A stretch of 5,250 nucleotides of DNA from Longimicrobiales bacterium (GTDB lineage Bacteria; Gemmatimonadota; Gemmatimonadetes; Longimicrobiales; Gaopeijiaceae), in the NCBI GenBank assembly GCA_022428035.1, contig JAKMDG010000293.1, positions 1 through 5,250 of the forward strand, read 5' to 3'. Both the position numbers and the translations under genes were made by a program. Below the pieces are notes generated by a model. The model ran no database searches, was not told the DNA's origin, and worked only from the letters and a program-made list of their open reading frames with translations. Each line of letters begins with the position of its first letter. Position 1 is the stretch's first letter. This document shows positions 1 through 5,250 of this stretch, piece by piece.

Positions 1-1
1 T

Positions 2-688
2 CTCCTGAGCGAGAATGGTGTGGTCGCGCTGACTGTAGAGACGGGCCAGCATGACGAGCCCGAGGCGGTCGACCGAGCCGAGGCCGCCATCTGGATCGCG
101 ATCGTGTCGTCAGGCGTGCTTCCCGAGCGACTCGTTCCGGAAGCCAGTGCCGCGCGTGCGTTGTTACACAAAGATGCGGGACACCTACCGCGGGCGCTCG
201 AGATGCGACACAAGCGCGATGTCGTGGACGGAGACGGATTCGTGATGAAGCCGGGTTACTCCAATTTTCAACCGGTGCAGGCCGGTGATCTCATTGCTGA
301 CGATGTCGAGGGTCCGGTCGTGTTATCAGAGGCTGGTCGGCTTCTGATGCCACTGTATCAGGACCAGGGAGAGGATGGATTCTTCCTGGTTCGTGAATTC
401 TCCTCCTTCTGGATGAGTGTGTCTCACGTCATGCGGCGAGTGGGGCTGTCTCCTGTTGCGTTCTGGCTGCCTGGCGTGAAACGCGTCGCCGGCTCGACGG
501 ACGAGGTGATCGTCAACAAGAAGATTGCCCGCTTCTTCGCACGCCAGCTCTTCCACCTGCTCGGCTTCCGACAGCTGGAAGACGCAGGCTCCTCACTCGT
601 GATGCGTCGGCGACGCTTCGATGAGGGGTGCTACCTCAGGGAACTGCCGGTTCCTACGTCGCTGGAGACTCCGCCGGGGTCGGACTGA
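2..688 (+). CDS. Succinylglutamate desuccinylase/aspartoacylase family protein, 5'-truncated by window edge
   Basis: C-terminal 228 residues of a zinc-dependent carboxypeptidase-like amidohydrolase that cleaves N-acyl amino acids or similar amides; the true substrate cannot be read from this part. The frame is open back to base 2, so the GTG at base 20 is internal and not the start. The visible part begins with VETGQH, whose Glu (bases 38-40) matches the catalytic glutamate of the aspartoacylase family, followed by an EAVDRAEAAI helix typical of this group. Further on, MKPGYSNFQPV and LLMPLYQDQGEDGFF match the family's beta-rich C-terminal domain. The zinc ligands (HxxE and a later His) and the Asn-Arg substrate motif would lie upstream of the window. 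About 100 residues beyond GEDGFF form a tail rich in Arg and aromatics, ending in Pro/Ser. The SRAP gene follows after 7 bases, probably in the same operon. Family is confident; exact substrate is unknown. Confidence 0.88.
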   Translation, partial: LLSENGVVALTVETGQHDEPEAVDRAEAAIWIAIVSSGVLPERLVPEASAARALLHKDAGHLPRALEMRHKRDVVDGDGFVMKPGYSNFQPVQAGDLIADDVEGPVVLSEAGRLLMPLYQDQGEDGFFLVREFSSFWMSVSHVMRRVGLSPVAFWLPGVKRVAGSTDEVIVNKKIARFFARQLFHLLGFRQLEDAGSSLVMRRRRFDEGCYLRELPVPTSLETPPGSD

Positions 689-690
689 GG
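687..690 (+). promoter_or_regulatory. Ribosome binding site GAGG of the SRAP gene, overlapping the upstream stop
   Basis: GAGG ends 5 bases before the GTG at 696 and shares bases with the TGA stop (686-688) of the preceding gene. It supports the GTG start over the longer reading frame that opens at 621. It also implies that ribosomes finishing the upstream gene help initiation here. Seen directly; the coupling is inferred. Confidence 0.6.
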
Positions 691-695
691 CTCTC

Positions 696-1358
696 GTGTG
701 CGGTCGCTACACACTCGCGAGACCTCCGAGTGCCCTCGTCGAGACGTTCAACCTTCCGGAGTTGGGGTTCGCGTGGCCTGCCCGGTTCAATGTCGCACCT
801 GGCCAGCTTGCCCCTGTGATCGCGAAGGATGCGCACGGGCGACGAATGGGTCTGATGACCTGGGGTCTGATTCCCAACTGGATGGATGAGCCAGGACGAG
901 GCTTCATCAACGCCCGGGCCGAGTCTGCGTCGACGAAGCGGTCCTTCCGTGAGGCGTTTGCCCGAAGGCGATGCCTGGTTCCAGCCGATGGCTTCTACGA
1001 GTGGCAACGCTCATCGGATCGTGGTGCGAAGACACCCTTCTGGATTCATCCGGGCGCCGGAGGCGTGGTGTCGTTTGCGGGTCTCTGGGAACGCTGGAGC
1101 CGCCCCGGGCAGGAGCCGCGACACACCTTCACTATCCTGACGACCGATGCGAATGAAGACGTGCGCGTGATTCACGATCGCATGCCTGCGGTGATCGCTG
1201 CCGCCGATCGGTCGAAGTGGCTGGATCGTGCTGCCAGTCCGGATGTGGTGCGGACTCTGCTGGCGACCCCACCCAAGGGCACCTTCACCAGTCATCCTGT
1301 CAGTACGCGTGTGAACAAACCAGTCGAAGATGACGAAGGCCTGATCGAACCGGTGTAA
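696..1358 (+). CDS. SRAP domain protein (YedK/HMCES family), abasic-site DNA-protein crosslinking
   Basis: Complete 220-residue protein, the usual length for bacterial YedK-type SRAP proteins. In this family, Cys2, exposed by removal of Met1, forms a thiazolidine crosslink with abasic sites in single-stranded DNA and so protects them from strand breakage; the same centre self-processes. The sequence starts (M)CGRYTL, so the start must be the GTG at 696. The longer frame from 621 would bury the cysteine behind 25 extra residues and is rejected. The expected active-site set is present: Cys2, Asn72 in FINARAES, Glu102 in DGFYEW and His160 in IHDRMP. Further conserved landmarks are RFNVAPGQ (residues 30-37), TWGLIPNW (55-62), the FREAF/RRCLVPADGF block (84-100) and TFTILTTDAN (144-153). 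The C-terminus carries VSTRVNKPVEDD, typical of the family. It sits just downstream of the aspartoacylase-like gene with no promoter visible between them. No SOS box was seen upstream. Function by family is very secure; regulation is unknown. Confidence 0.96.
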   Translation: MCGRYTLARPPSALVETFNLPELGFAWPARFNVAPGQLAPVIAKDAHGRRMGLMTWGLIPNWMDEPGRGFINARAESASTKRSFREAFARRRCLVPADGFYEWQRSSDRGAKTPFWIHPGAGGVVSFAGLWERWSRPGQEPRHTFTILTTDANEDVRVIHDRMPAVIAAADRSKWLDRAASPDVVRTLLATPPKGTFTSHPVSTRVNKPVEDDEGLIEPV

Positions 1359-1398
1359 GAGGGTCCCGTTCGATGCCCCTGCGGATCCGGCAGGTCGT

Positions 1399-3108
1399 CT
1401 AGCTCGCTGGCCGACCCCCGCGTCTCGACGGAATGACTCGGCCGGGCAGGGTGTAGAGGATCTCTCCGTCCTCGACAGCGAACTGCCCGTTCACAATGAC
1501 ATGATCGATGCCGCTCGCATGCTGATGCGGATCGAAGAACGTGGCCTCATCGGTGATCGTCTCCATATCGAAGACGACCAGATCGGCCCAGTTGCCGACG
1601 CGGATCTCACCGCGGTCCTGCATCCCCATGATGCGGGCGGGCAGAGAAGTCTGTGACCGGATCGCTGCCTCTACGGACAGTGCGCCGGCCGTCATCGCGT
1701 ACTGCCTGATCTTCCGGGGAAAGGTCCCGTAGTAGCGCGGATGTACGGAGCCGTCGGCCTCGACCGCGATGCCACCGTCCGACGCGGTCGCCACCCATGG
1801 CTGAGCTGCGTAGTTCTCCACGTCGGTTTCGGACATCGAGAAACCACGCAGTCGTCCGCCTCCACGCCGCTCCGGATCTCCCTCCAGCTGCAGGTCGATC
1901 GCCATCTGGACCGGGTCGACATCACGCTCGTTGGCGACCTCCTGGAGGTTCTTCCCGACCCACGCCTCACGGGGGTACTCGAAGATCACGACACGGTTGG
2001 CGCCACCACGGCGGCGGATCTCGTGTGCGATGTCCTGCCGGACCATCGCGTCACGTTCCGGGTCGGCGAGGTTCATGCGGAGTTGCTCTGCCGGGGGTGC
2101 GTTCACTTCTGGTGACGAGGTGGCCCATGATGGGATCAGTCTCGTGTTCCCGTCGGAGCCACTCGTCGCATAGGGATACTGGTCAGCCCAAACGCGAACA
2201 CCCTCGTCGCGGGCCCGCTGGATGAGCTGGATCGCGCTACCGCTCGATCCCCAGAAGTGCGCGCCCTTGGCTTTGATGTGGGAGGCGACGACCCGCGCAC
2301 CGGAATGCCGACCGACTTCGATCGTCTCCATGATGGCGTCCTGCAGGGTCGGCGGACCCGGATCGTCCTGGCTCGGCCAAAACCACATCGGGTCGGCGCC
2401 CTCGGAGCGTTCGTGCGAGATGTAGACGCCGTCGAAAGCGACCAGTTCCTCCGCTACGCGTGCGACCTCGTCGGTCGTACTCCAGCGTCCAGGTGCGTAC
2501 TCGAGCCCGGCCGACATCCCGACCGCCCCCTCTTCCAGCGCCTGCCGGACGAGGCCCTGCATCTGCTGAACCTCGTCGTCCGTCGCGGGTCGCCGGACAT
2601 CGTCGCCCATGACCTCCCGGCGCACCGTACCGTGTCCGACCATGAGCATGACGTTGGGTCCCACACCCTGTTCTTCGAGGATGGCGCGCTGGTCTCGGAT
2701 GGGCCACGGGGAGCGACCGTCGTGGTTCACAACCACCGTCGTGACGCCCTGTGAGACGACATTAGGCGCGGTCTTCCGGTGGATCGAGTCTGTCCGGATC
2801 GTCGAGCCACCGATGCGTGCGCTGCCATCATCCGCATGGGAATGGATGTCGATGAAGCCGGGCGACACGTAACGACCCGTTGCGTCCACCACTCGATCTG
2901 CCGTGGCATCGGTGAGCATCCCGATGGTGACAATGTGCCCGTCGCGAACACCGATGTCGGCCCGGAACCAGGGGTTGCCGGTGCCGTCCAGGACACGCCC
3001 CCCCCGCACGAGTAGATCGAAGGGGCCGGTGTCCTGACCAAATACAGTCGACGGCGCCAGCAGGCCGGAGCCAAGGACGAGGGCCAGAATCCAGAAGGTC
3101 TGCTTCAT
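1399..3108 (-). CDS. Exported N-acyl-D-amino-acid deacylase-like amidohydrolase
   Basis: A 569-residue metal-dependent amidohydrolase of the D-aminoacylase family, which hydrolyses N-acyl-D-amino acids to the free D-amino acid and a carboxylate. The chosen ATG (3106-3108) begins a signal peptide: short charged start (MKQ), hydrophobic core over residues 5-18 and a possible cleavage after VFG at residue 24. The frame stays open upstream to 3573, but that extension has no signal and runs antisense to the next gene. Landmarks in order: small N-terminal beta domain with VRGGRVLDGTG (34-44); PGFIDIHSH with metal ligands His89 and His91; QGVTTVVVNHDG (120-131); GHGTVR (158-163); GMSAGLEYAPG (197-207); SHER (231-234) and SHIK (276-279), whose His232 and His277 match metal ligands; DQYPY (309-313); ASDGG with Asp444, the expected catalytic Asp; HPRYYGTFPR (456-465); and a closing DRGEIRVGNWADLVVFD (498-514). 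The usual family cysteine (GNCG) is replaced by NHDG and the whole protein lacks cysteine. No clear Shine-Dalgarno sequence precedes the ATG. Family is sure; D-specificity and substrate are inferred. Confidence 0.93.
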   Translation of the reverse strand: MKQTFWILALVLGSGLLAPSTVFGQDTGPFDLLVRGGRVLDGTGNPWFRADIGVRDGHIVTIGMLTDATADRVVDATGRYVSPGFIDIHSHADDGSARIGGSTIRTDSIHRKTAPNVVSQGVTTVVVNHDGRSPWPIRDQRAILEEQGVGPNVMLMVGHGTVRREVMGDDVRRPATDDEVQQMQGLVRQALEEGAVGMSAGLEYAPGRWSTTDEVARVAEELVAFDGVYISHERSEGADPMWFWPSQDDPGPPTLQDAIMETIEVGRHSGARVVASHIKAKGAHFWGSSGSAIQLIQRARDEGVRVWADQYPYATSGSDGNTRLIPSWATSSPEVNAPPAEQLRMNLADPERDAMVRQDIAHEIRRRGGANRVVIFEYPREAWVGKNLQEVANERDVDPVQMAIDLQLEGDPERRGGGRLRGFSMSETDVENYAAQPWVATASDGGIAVEADGSVHPRYYGTFPRKIRQYAMTAGALSVEAAIRSQTSLPARIMGMQDRGEIRVGNWADLVVFDMETITDEATFFDPHQHASGIDHVIVNGQFAVEDGEILYTLPGRVIPSRRGGRPAS

Positions 3109-3279
3109 GGCTCGTGGTGCGGAGGGAAAACGTGTCGGCGCGCAGCCGGGTGAATCCATGCTCGATCGTATCCAGGGTGTCGAATGGTCGCCAGCGCCGG
3201 GTCGTGTGCGTATGCTCGGAATGTCCGAAGTGCGCCGGGAGTTAGAAGCGCCTTTCGCGATATCCTTCAGGGAGGTCCT
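3109..3279. promoter_or_regulatory. Divergent intergenic region with probable promoters
   Basis: These 171 bases separate the divergently read deacylase and PH-like membrane protein genes, so promoters for both should lie here. On the plus strand, TCGCCA (3188-3193) and TATGCT (3211-3216) stand 17 bases apart, each 4 of 6 to the sigma-70 consensus. A short dyad, TCGGA-ATG-TCCGA (3216-3228), overlaps the end of the -10-like box and could be an operator or chance. I found no convincing pair on the minus strand. The region has no credible coding capacity: short frames through it lack family similarity and ribosome binding sites. Confidence 0.35.
3269..3275 (+). promoter_or_regulatory. Ribosome binding site AGGGAGG deciding the GTG start at 3280
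   Basis: A strong purine-rich Shine-Dalgarno sequence lies 4 bases before the GTG at 3280. It fixes the start of the membrane protein gene and argues against the in-frame ATG at 3184. It also shows that the first reading frame is the one ribosomes enter; the second frame, whose first GTG is at 3533, has no such site. Confidence 0.7.
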
Positions 3280-3684
3280 GTGCAGGCGCGAGATCCCAAA
3301 GAAGTGGTCCGGTCCGTCCTTGAGCCCGGTGAGCGCATCATTTGGTGCGGCCGTCCCGATGTCGAGGTTGTGATGGCGACTGTGCCCCGACGGAGCGGTT
3401 CCTTTGTCTCCATCATCGTACTCGCTGTCGGTGCGGGATTCGCTGTCTTTCAGGCTCGCGAGTTCGGCATCGAGCCCGCTGATCTCCTCGACTTGATCCG
3501 GGCCCGCGTGCCGGGCTTTTTCTACATCCTCGGTGGCAGTGGTACTGCTTCCGATCGCGCTTCGTGTCTTCAAAGTCGATCGCTGGTCCCGTTATCGGCG
3601 GCACTTCGAGAACCTGACGTACGGAGTCACGGATCGTCGGGTACTCATCATCGAGAAGGACAGCGTCCTGGCGTTCGCCGGTGA
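3280..3684 (+). CDS. N-terminal part of a frameshifted PH-like membrane protein
   Basis: As read, this frame gives 134 residues, but only about the first 84 look like real protein. They start MQARDPKEVV and carry LEPGERIIWCGRPD (residues 14-27), an opening typical of bacterial PH-like membrane proteins. A hydrophobic stretch follows at residues 42-58 (FVSIIVLAVGAGFAVFQ), then a short amphipathic linker, then the start of a second hydrophobic stretch, PGFFYIL (78-84). After that the frame turns into Gly/Ser/Arg-rich sequence with no resemblance to a fold and ends at TGA 3682-3684. The continuation of the membrane segment and the PH core lie in the +1 frame (entry at 3533-4477). Dropping one G at 3532-3533 joins them into a 398-residue protein with an unbroken helix FFYILVAVVLLPIAL. 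The start is backed by a strong ribosome binding site. The break may be a sequencing or assembly error, a real inactivating mutation, or (least likely) programmed frameshifting. Confidence 0.75.
   Translation: MQARDPKEVVRSVLEPGERIIWCGRPDVEVVMATVPRRSGSFVSIIVLAVGAGFAVFQAREFGIEPADLLDLIRARVPGFFYILGGSGTASDRASCLQSRSLVPLSAALREPDVRSHGSSGTHHREGQRPGVRR
3529..3536 (+). other. Putative +1 frameshift site joining the two halves of the membrane protein gene
   Basis: The coding frame moves forward by one base near CTCGGTGG. If one of the two G at 3532-3533 is ignored, Ile-Leu at the end of the first frame runs straight into Val-Ala-Val-Val-Leu-Leu of the second, completing a membrane helix. Alternative: the run of five T at 3517-3521 holds the extra base, giving PGFSTSSVAVV, a less hydrophobic and less convincing helix. 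The second frame is closed by a TGA at 3494-3496, so the shift must fall between there and about 3550. Confidence 0.65.
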
Positions 3685-4477
3685 TGAACTGGATCGGCCC
3701 CGAGTCGAGGAGCGGGCGGGGGGATACGGAGATGTGCTTTTCGGACGCATCCGAGGCTCGTCAGGTGACAGCTCCGGCAATAAGGACCCCGTAGCGCGCG
3801 CTCGGCGCTCGGTCGGGTTCAAGGCGCTCCCGAACGCCGATGAGGTCCGAGTCCGGCTCGAGCAGTGGATCTCAGGCGAGCTCGAGGAATCCGCGAACGC
3901 GGTGTCCGACTTTCTGGAGGCGCAGCACGATACGGCCCCGTCCGCCTTTGCCACACCCGAGGGGATGGCAACACTGCGGCACTCCTCGACGGGGATGAAG
4001 ATCGACTACCCCGACGAGCGGGCAGTTCAGGTGCGCAAGAAGAAGCCGTTCGGTAAGACATTCCTCGATCAAGAGAAGTGGGGCACGCCTGGCGACGTTG
4101 CCGACTGGAACATGCTGCGGATCGAGGGCCCGAGTGGCTGCTCAATCGACGCCGAGATCTTCGAGACGCCAATGCTGGCATCATACGATTCGATGGCGAC
4201 CAGCAAGCTGGCCGCACTCATGGGCGAGCTGGTCGACAGCGATTCGGAGTATGCGCAGCACGGTATGAACGGATTTACCGTGACCAGGCGGAGCACACTT
4301 CAATCCAACGCGTCGACCGGCACCGTCGGTGCTGCGTCGGTCGTCACGCCGTTCCGGTACACGGTCCTGCATGACGGGCGGTACCAGGTCATGGTGCTGT
4401 CCCAATGGCCCGAGCGATCGCCAGAGTTGACCTCAGCGGTCGACTTCGTGGTTCGGTCCCTGCGTATCGCGCCGTAG
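3533..4477 (+). CDS. C-terminal part of a frameshifted PH-like membrane protein with PsbP/DcrB-like tail
   Basis: This frame gives 314 residues from a GTG that has no ribosome binding site, so it is probably not an independent gene but the rest of the protein begun at 3280. Residues 2-13 (AVVLLPIALRVF) complete a membrane helix. Next come a basic stretch (KVDRWSRYRRHF) and NLTYGVTDRRVLIIE (27-41), the Y-x-v-T-x-R-R-v-l signature of bacterial PH-like domains. GYGDVLFGR (64-72) and VGFKALPNADEVRVRLEQW (94-112) fit the later strands and closing helix of that domain. Residues about 145-312 form a separate region: STGMKIDYPDE near its start, a central strand-rich part with two hydrophobic-alternating stretches, and an ending SAVDFVVRSLRI. 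That layout resembles the PsbP/DcrB/Mog1-like fold, but the match is by eye only and no catalytic motif is seen. The likely orientation places the PH-like and C-terminal regions on the same side of the membrane. Specific function is unknown. Confidence 0.75.
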   Translation: MAVVLLPIALRVFKVDRWSRYRRHFENLTYGVTDRRVLIIEKDSVLAFAGDELDRPRVEERAGGYGDVLFGRIRGSSGDSSGNKDPVARARRSVGFKALPNADEVRVRLEQWISGELEESANAVSDFLEAQHDTAPSAFATPEGMATLRHSSTGMKIDYPDERAVQVRKKKPFGKTFLDQEKWGTPGDVADWNMLRIEGPSGCSIDAEIFETPMLASYDSMATSKLAALMGELVDSDSEYAQHGMNGFTVTRRSTLQSNASTGTVGAASVVTPFRYTVLHDGRYQVMVLSQWPERSPELTSAVDFVVRSLRIAP

Positions 4478-4492
4478 CTCCTCGTCGACGTG

Positions 4493-5250
4493 TCAGCTGA
4501 CCTCGTCGAACGCTTCCCGGATCCGGCCCAGTCCCTCCAGGAGTTCGTCCTCGGGATTGCCGAAGCCGAGTCGCAGATAGTGGTCCATTCCGAAGTGATC
4601 TCCGGGTACGACCAGGAGCGACTTCTCCGTACGTAGCTTATCCGCGAAGTCGCTCGAGTTCACCGGTGCGTCATAGTGCGTGTAACAGATGGCGCCTGCG
4701 TCTGGGGCCCGGTACCGGAAGCGGCCATCCTGCGCGGACATCCAGTCTTCGAGTACGCCCAGGTTCTTCCTGACAATCCCACGCGTGCGCTCGCCGATGC
4801 GCTCGCGCGTGCCCGGTGCGAGTGCCACGCAGGCGAGCTGATCGGAAATGGATGCGGGGGCGATGGTCGTGTATTCGGTGCGCCCCCAGAGCTCTTCCAT
4901 GATCCCTTCGGGCCCGACAATCCAGCCCAGGCGAAGCCCTGGAAGTCCGTACGCTTTCGAGAGCGAGTTGGTAATCAGCACGCGATCGTGTGCTCCCCAG
5001 AACGAAGGTGTTCGCTCGTCGCCGCTCTCTGCCCCGGCGTACACCTCGTCGGCGAGGATCCAGGCACCGTGGCGTTCCGTCATCTCGCCGATCGCGTCCA
5101 TCGAGGCGCGGGTCAGGGACGCACCGGTCGGATTGTTCGGGTTCGTAATGAGGACGAACGACGCGCCATCGGCGAGCGCCGCCTCGAGTGCTTCGAGGTC
5201 CGGCTGCCAGCCGTCCTCTTCTCTGAGGTTCACGCCGGTCAGCCTGCTGC
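4493..5250 (-). CDS. PLP-dependent aminotransferase class I/II, 5'-truncated by window edge
   Basis: C-terminal part (at least 251 residues) of a fold-type I PLP enzyme of the aspartate aminotransferase superfamily, moving amino groups between an amino acid and a 2-oxo acid. The frame is open to the window edge, so the GTG at 5231-5233 is internal. Counting from that codon as 1: NPNNPTG (31-37) holds the Asn that contacts the cofactor, ADEVYAG (61-67) has the Asp that pairs with the pyridine nitrogen and the Tyr near it, SLSKAYGLPGLRLGW (90-104) holds the Schiff-base Lys93 (bases 4955-4957) and phosphate-binding Arg101, and YLRLGFG (219-225) holds the Arg expected to bind the substrate carboxylate. 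About 150 residues, including the glycine-rich cofactor loop, should lie beyond the window. It ends 15 bases from the convergent membrane protein gene. Family is firm; substrate is not, as subfamilies (aspartate, alanine, aromatic, histidinol-phosphate-like, cysteine-S-conjugate lyases) cannot be split on this part. Confidence 0.92.
   Translation of the reverse strand, partial: SRLTGVNLREEDGWQPDLEALEAALADGASFVLITNPNNPTGASLTRASMDAIGEMTERHGAWILADEVYAGAESGDERTPSFWGAHDRVLITNSLSKAYGLPGLRLGWIVGPEGIMEELWGRTEYTTIAPASISDQLACVALAPGTRERIGERTRGIVRKNLGVLEDWMSAQDGRFRYRAPDAGAICYTHYDAPVNSSDFADKLRTEKSLLVVPGDHFGMDHYLRLGFGNPEDELLEGLGRIREAFDEVS

Noticed and set aside
621..695. N-terminal extension of the SRAP frame from the ATG at 621
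   Set aside because: It overlaps the end of the upstream gene, is Arg-rich without pattern, and would hide the catalytic Cys2 that family chemistry requires at the N-terminus.
1378..1394. Hairpin CCTGC-(7)-GCAGG between the convergent SRAP and amidohydrolase genes as a shared terminator
   Set aside because: Only five base pairs with a seven-base loop and no T run on either side; too weak to call as a terminator.
2237..2754. Long alternative frames on both strands inside the amidohydrolase (plus strand 2257-2754, minus strand 2237-2707)
   Set aside because: They are Arg/Gly/His-rich or featureless translations typical of GC-rich shadows, and the amidohydrolase motifs in the true frame are continuous through the region.
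3109..3573. 155-residue N-terminal extension of the minus-strand amidohydrolase frame
   Set aside because: It precedes a clear signal peptide, is polar and low-complexity in character, and runs antisense to the start of the PH-like gene, so the ATG at 3108 is the better start.
4480..4509. Direct repeat CCTCGTCGA flanking the palindrome GTCAGCTGAC (4492-4501) at the convergent gene ends
   Set aside because: One repeat copy and the palindrome encode or overlap the aminotransferase C-terminus and stop; nine bases twice in GC-rich DNA can be chance, and there is no T run or mobile-element context.
1..5250. CRISPR arrays, insertion sequences, tRNA/rRNA genes or a defence or biosynthetic island
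   Set aside because: No spaced repeats, terminal inverted repeats, transposase motifs or RNA-gene-like sequence were seen; apart from the short intergenic gaps the window is filled by the five genes described.

Overview
This 5.25 kb window is GC-rich, densely packed bacterial chromosomal DNA. It carries five genes or gene pieces, and both ends of the window cut through a gene. Several starts are GTG with good Shine-Dalgarno sequences. One product has an export signal, which suits a cell with a periplasm or an active secretion route. I cannot name the organism from sequence alone. A soil or marine uncultivated lineage such as Gemmatimonadota would fit the gene styles, but that is a guess.

Layout, left to right. 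(1) Bases 2-688 (+) hold the C-terminal two thirds of a zinc amidohydrolase of the succinylglutamate desuccinylase/aspartoacylase family. (2) Bases 696-1358 (+) hold a complete SRAP (YedK/HMCES-type) protein, whose conserved Cys2 shields abasic sites in single-stranded DNA. Its GTG start lies 7 bases after the preceding stop and its ribosome binding site overlaps that stop, so the two are probably co-transcribed and translationally coupled. (3) Bases 1399-3108 (-) hold an exported N-acyl-D-amino-acid deacylase-like amidohydrolase that contains no cysteine. (4) Bases 3280-4477 (+) hold a membrane protein gene that reads as two overlapping frames. The halves join into one plausible protein if one G is removed near 3532-3533: two membrane segments, a bacterial PH-like region and a C-terminal PsbP/DcrB-like region. 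(5) Bases 4493-5250 (-) hold the C-terminal part of a PLP-dependent class I/II aminotransferase.

Genes 3 and 4 diverge from a 171-base intergenic region (3109-3279), the only non-coding stretch of any size. Genes 2/3 and 4/5 are convergent with very short gaps. The deacylase and the aminotransferase could both act on amino acids (N-acyl-D-amino acid cleavage and transamination), and the aspartoacylase-like enzyme also cleaves N-acyl bonds. They lie on different strands and in different transcription units, so a shared pathway is only a suggestion. I see no mobile element, CRISPR array, RNA gene or defence island. The most notable points are the frameshift in gene 4 and the missing metal-site cysteine in gene 3.
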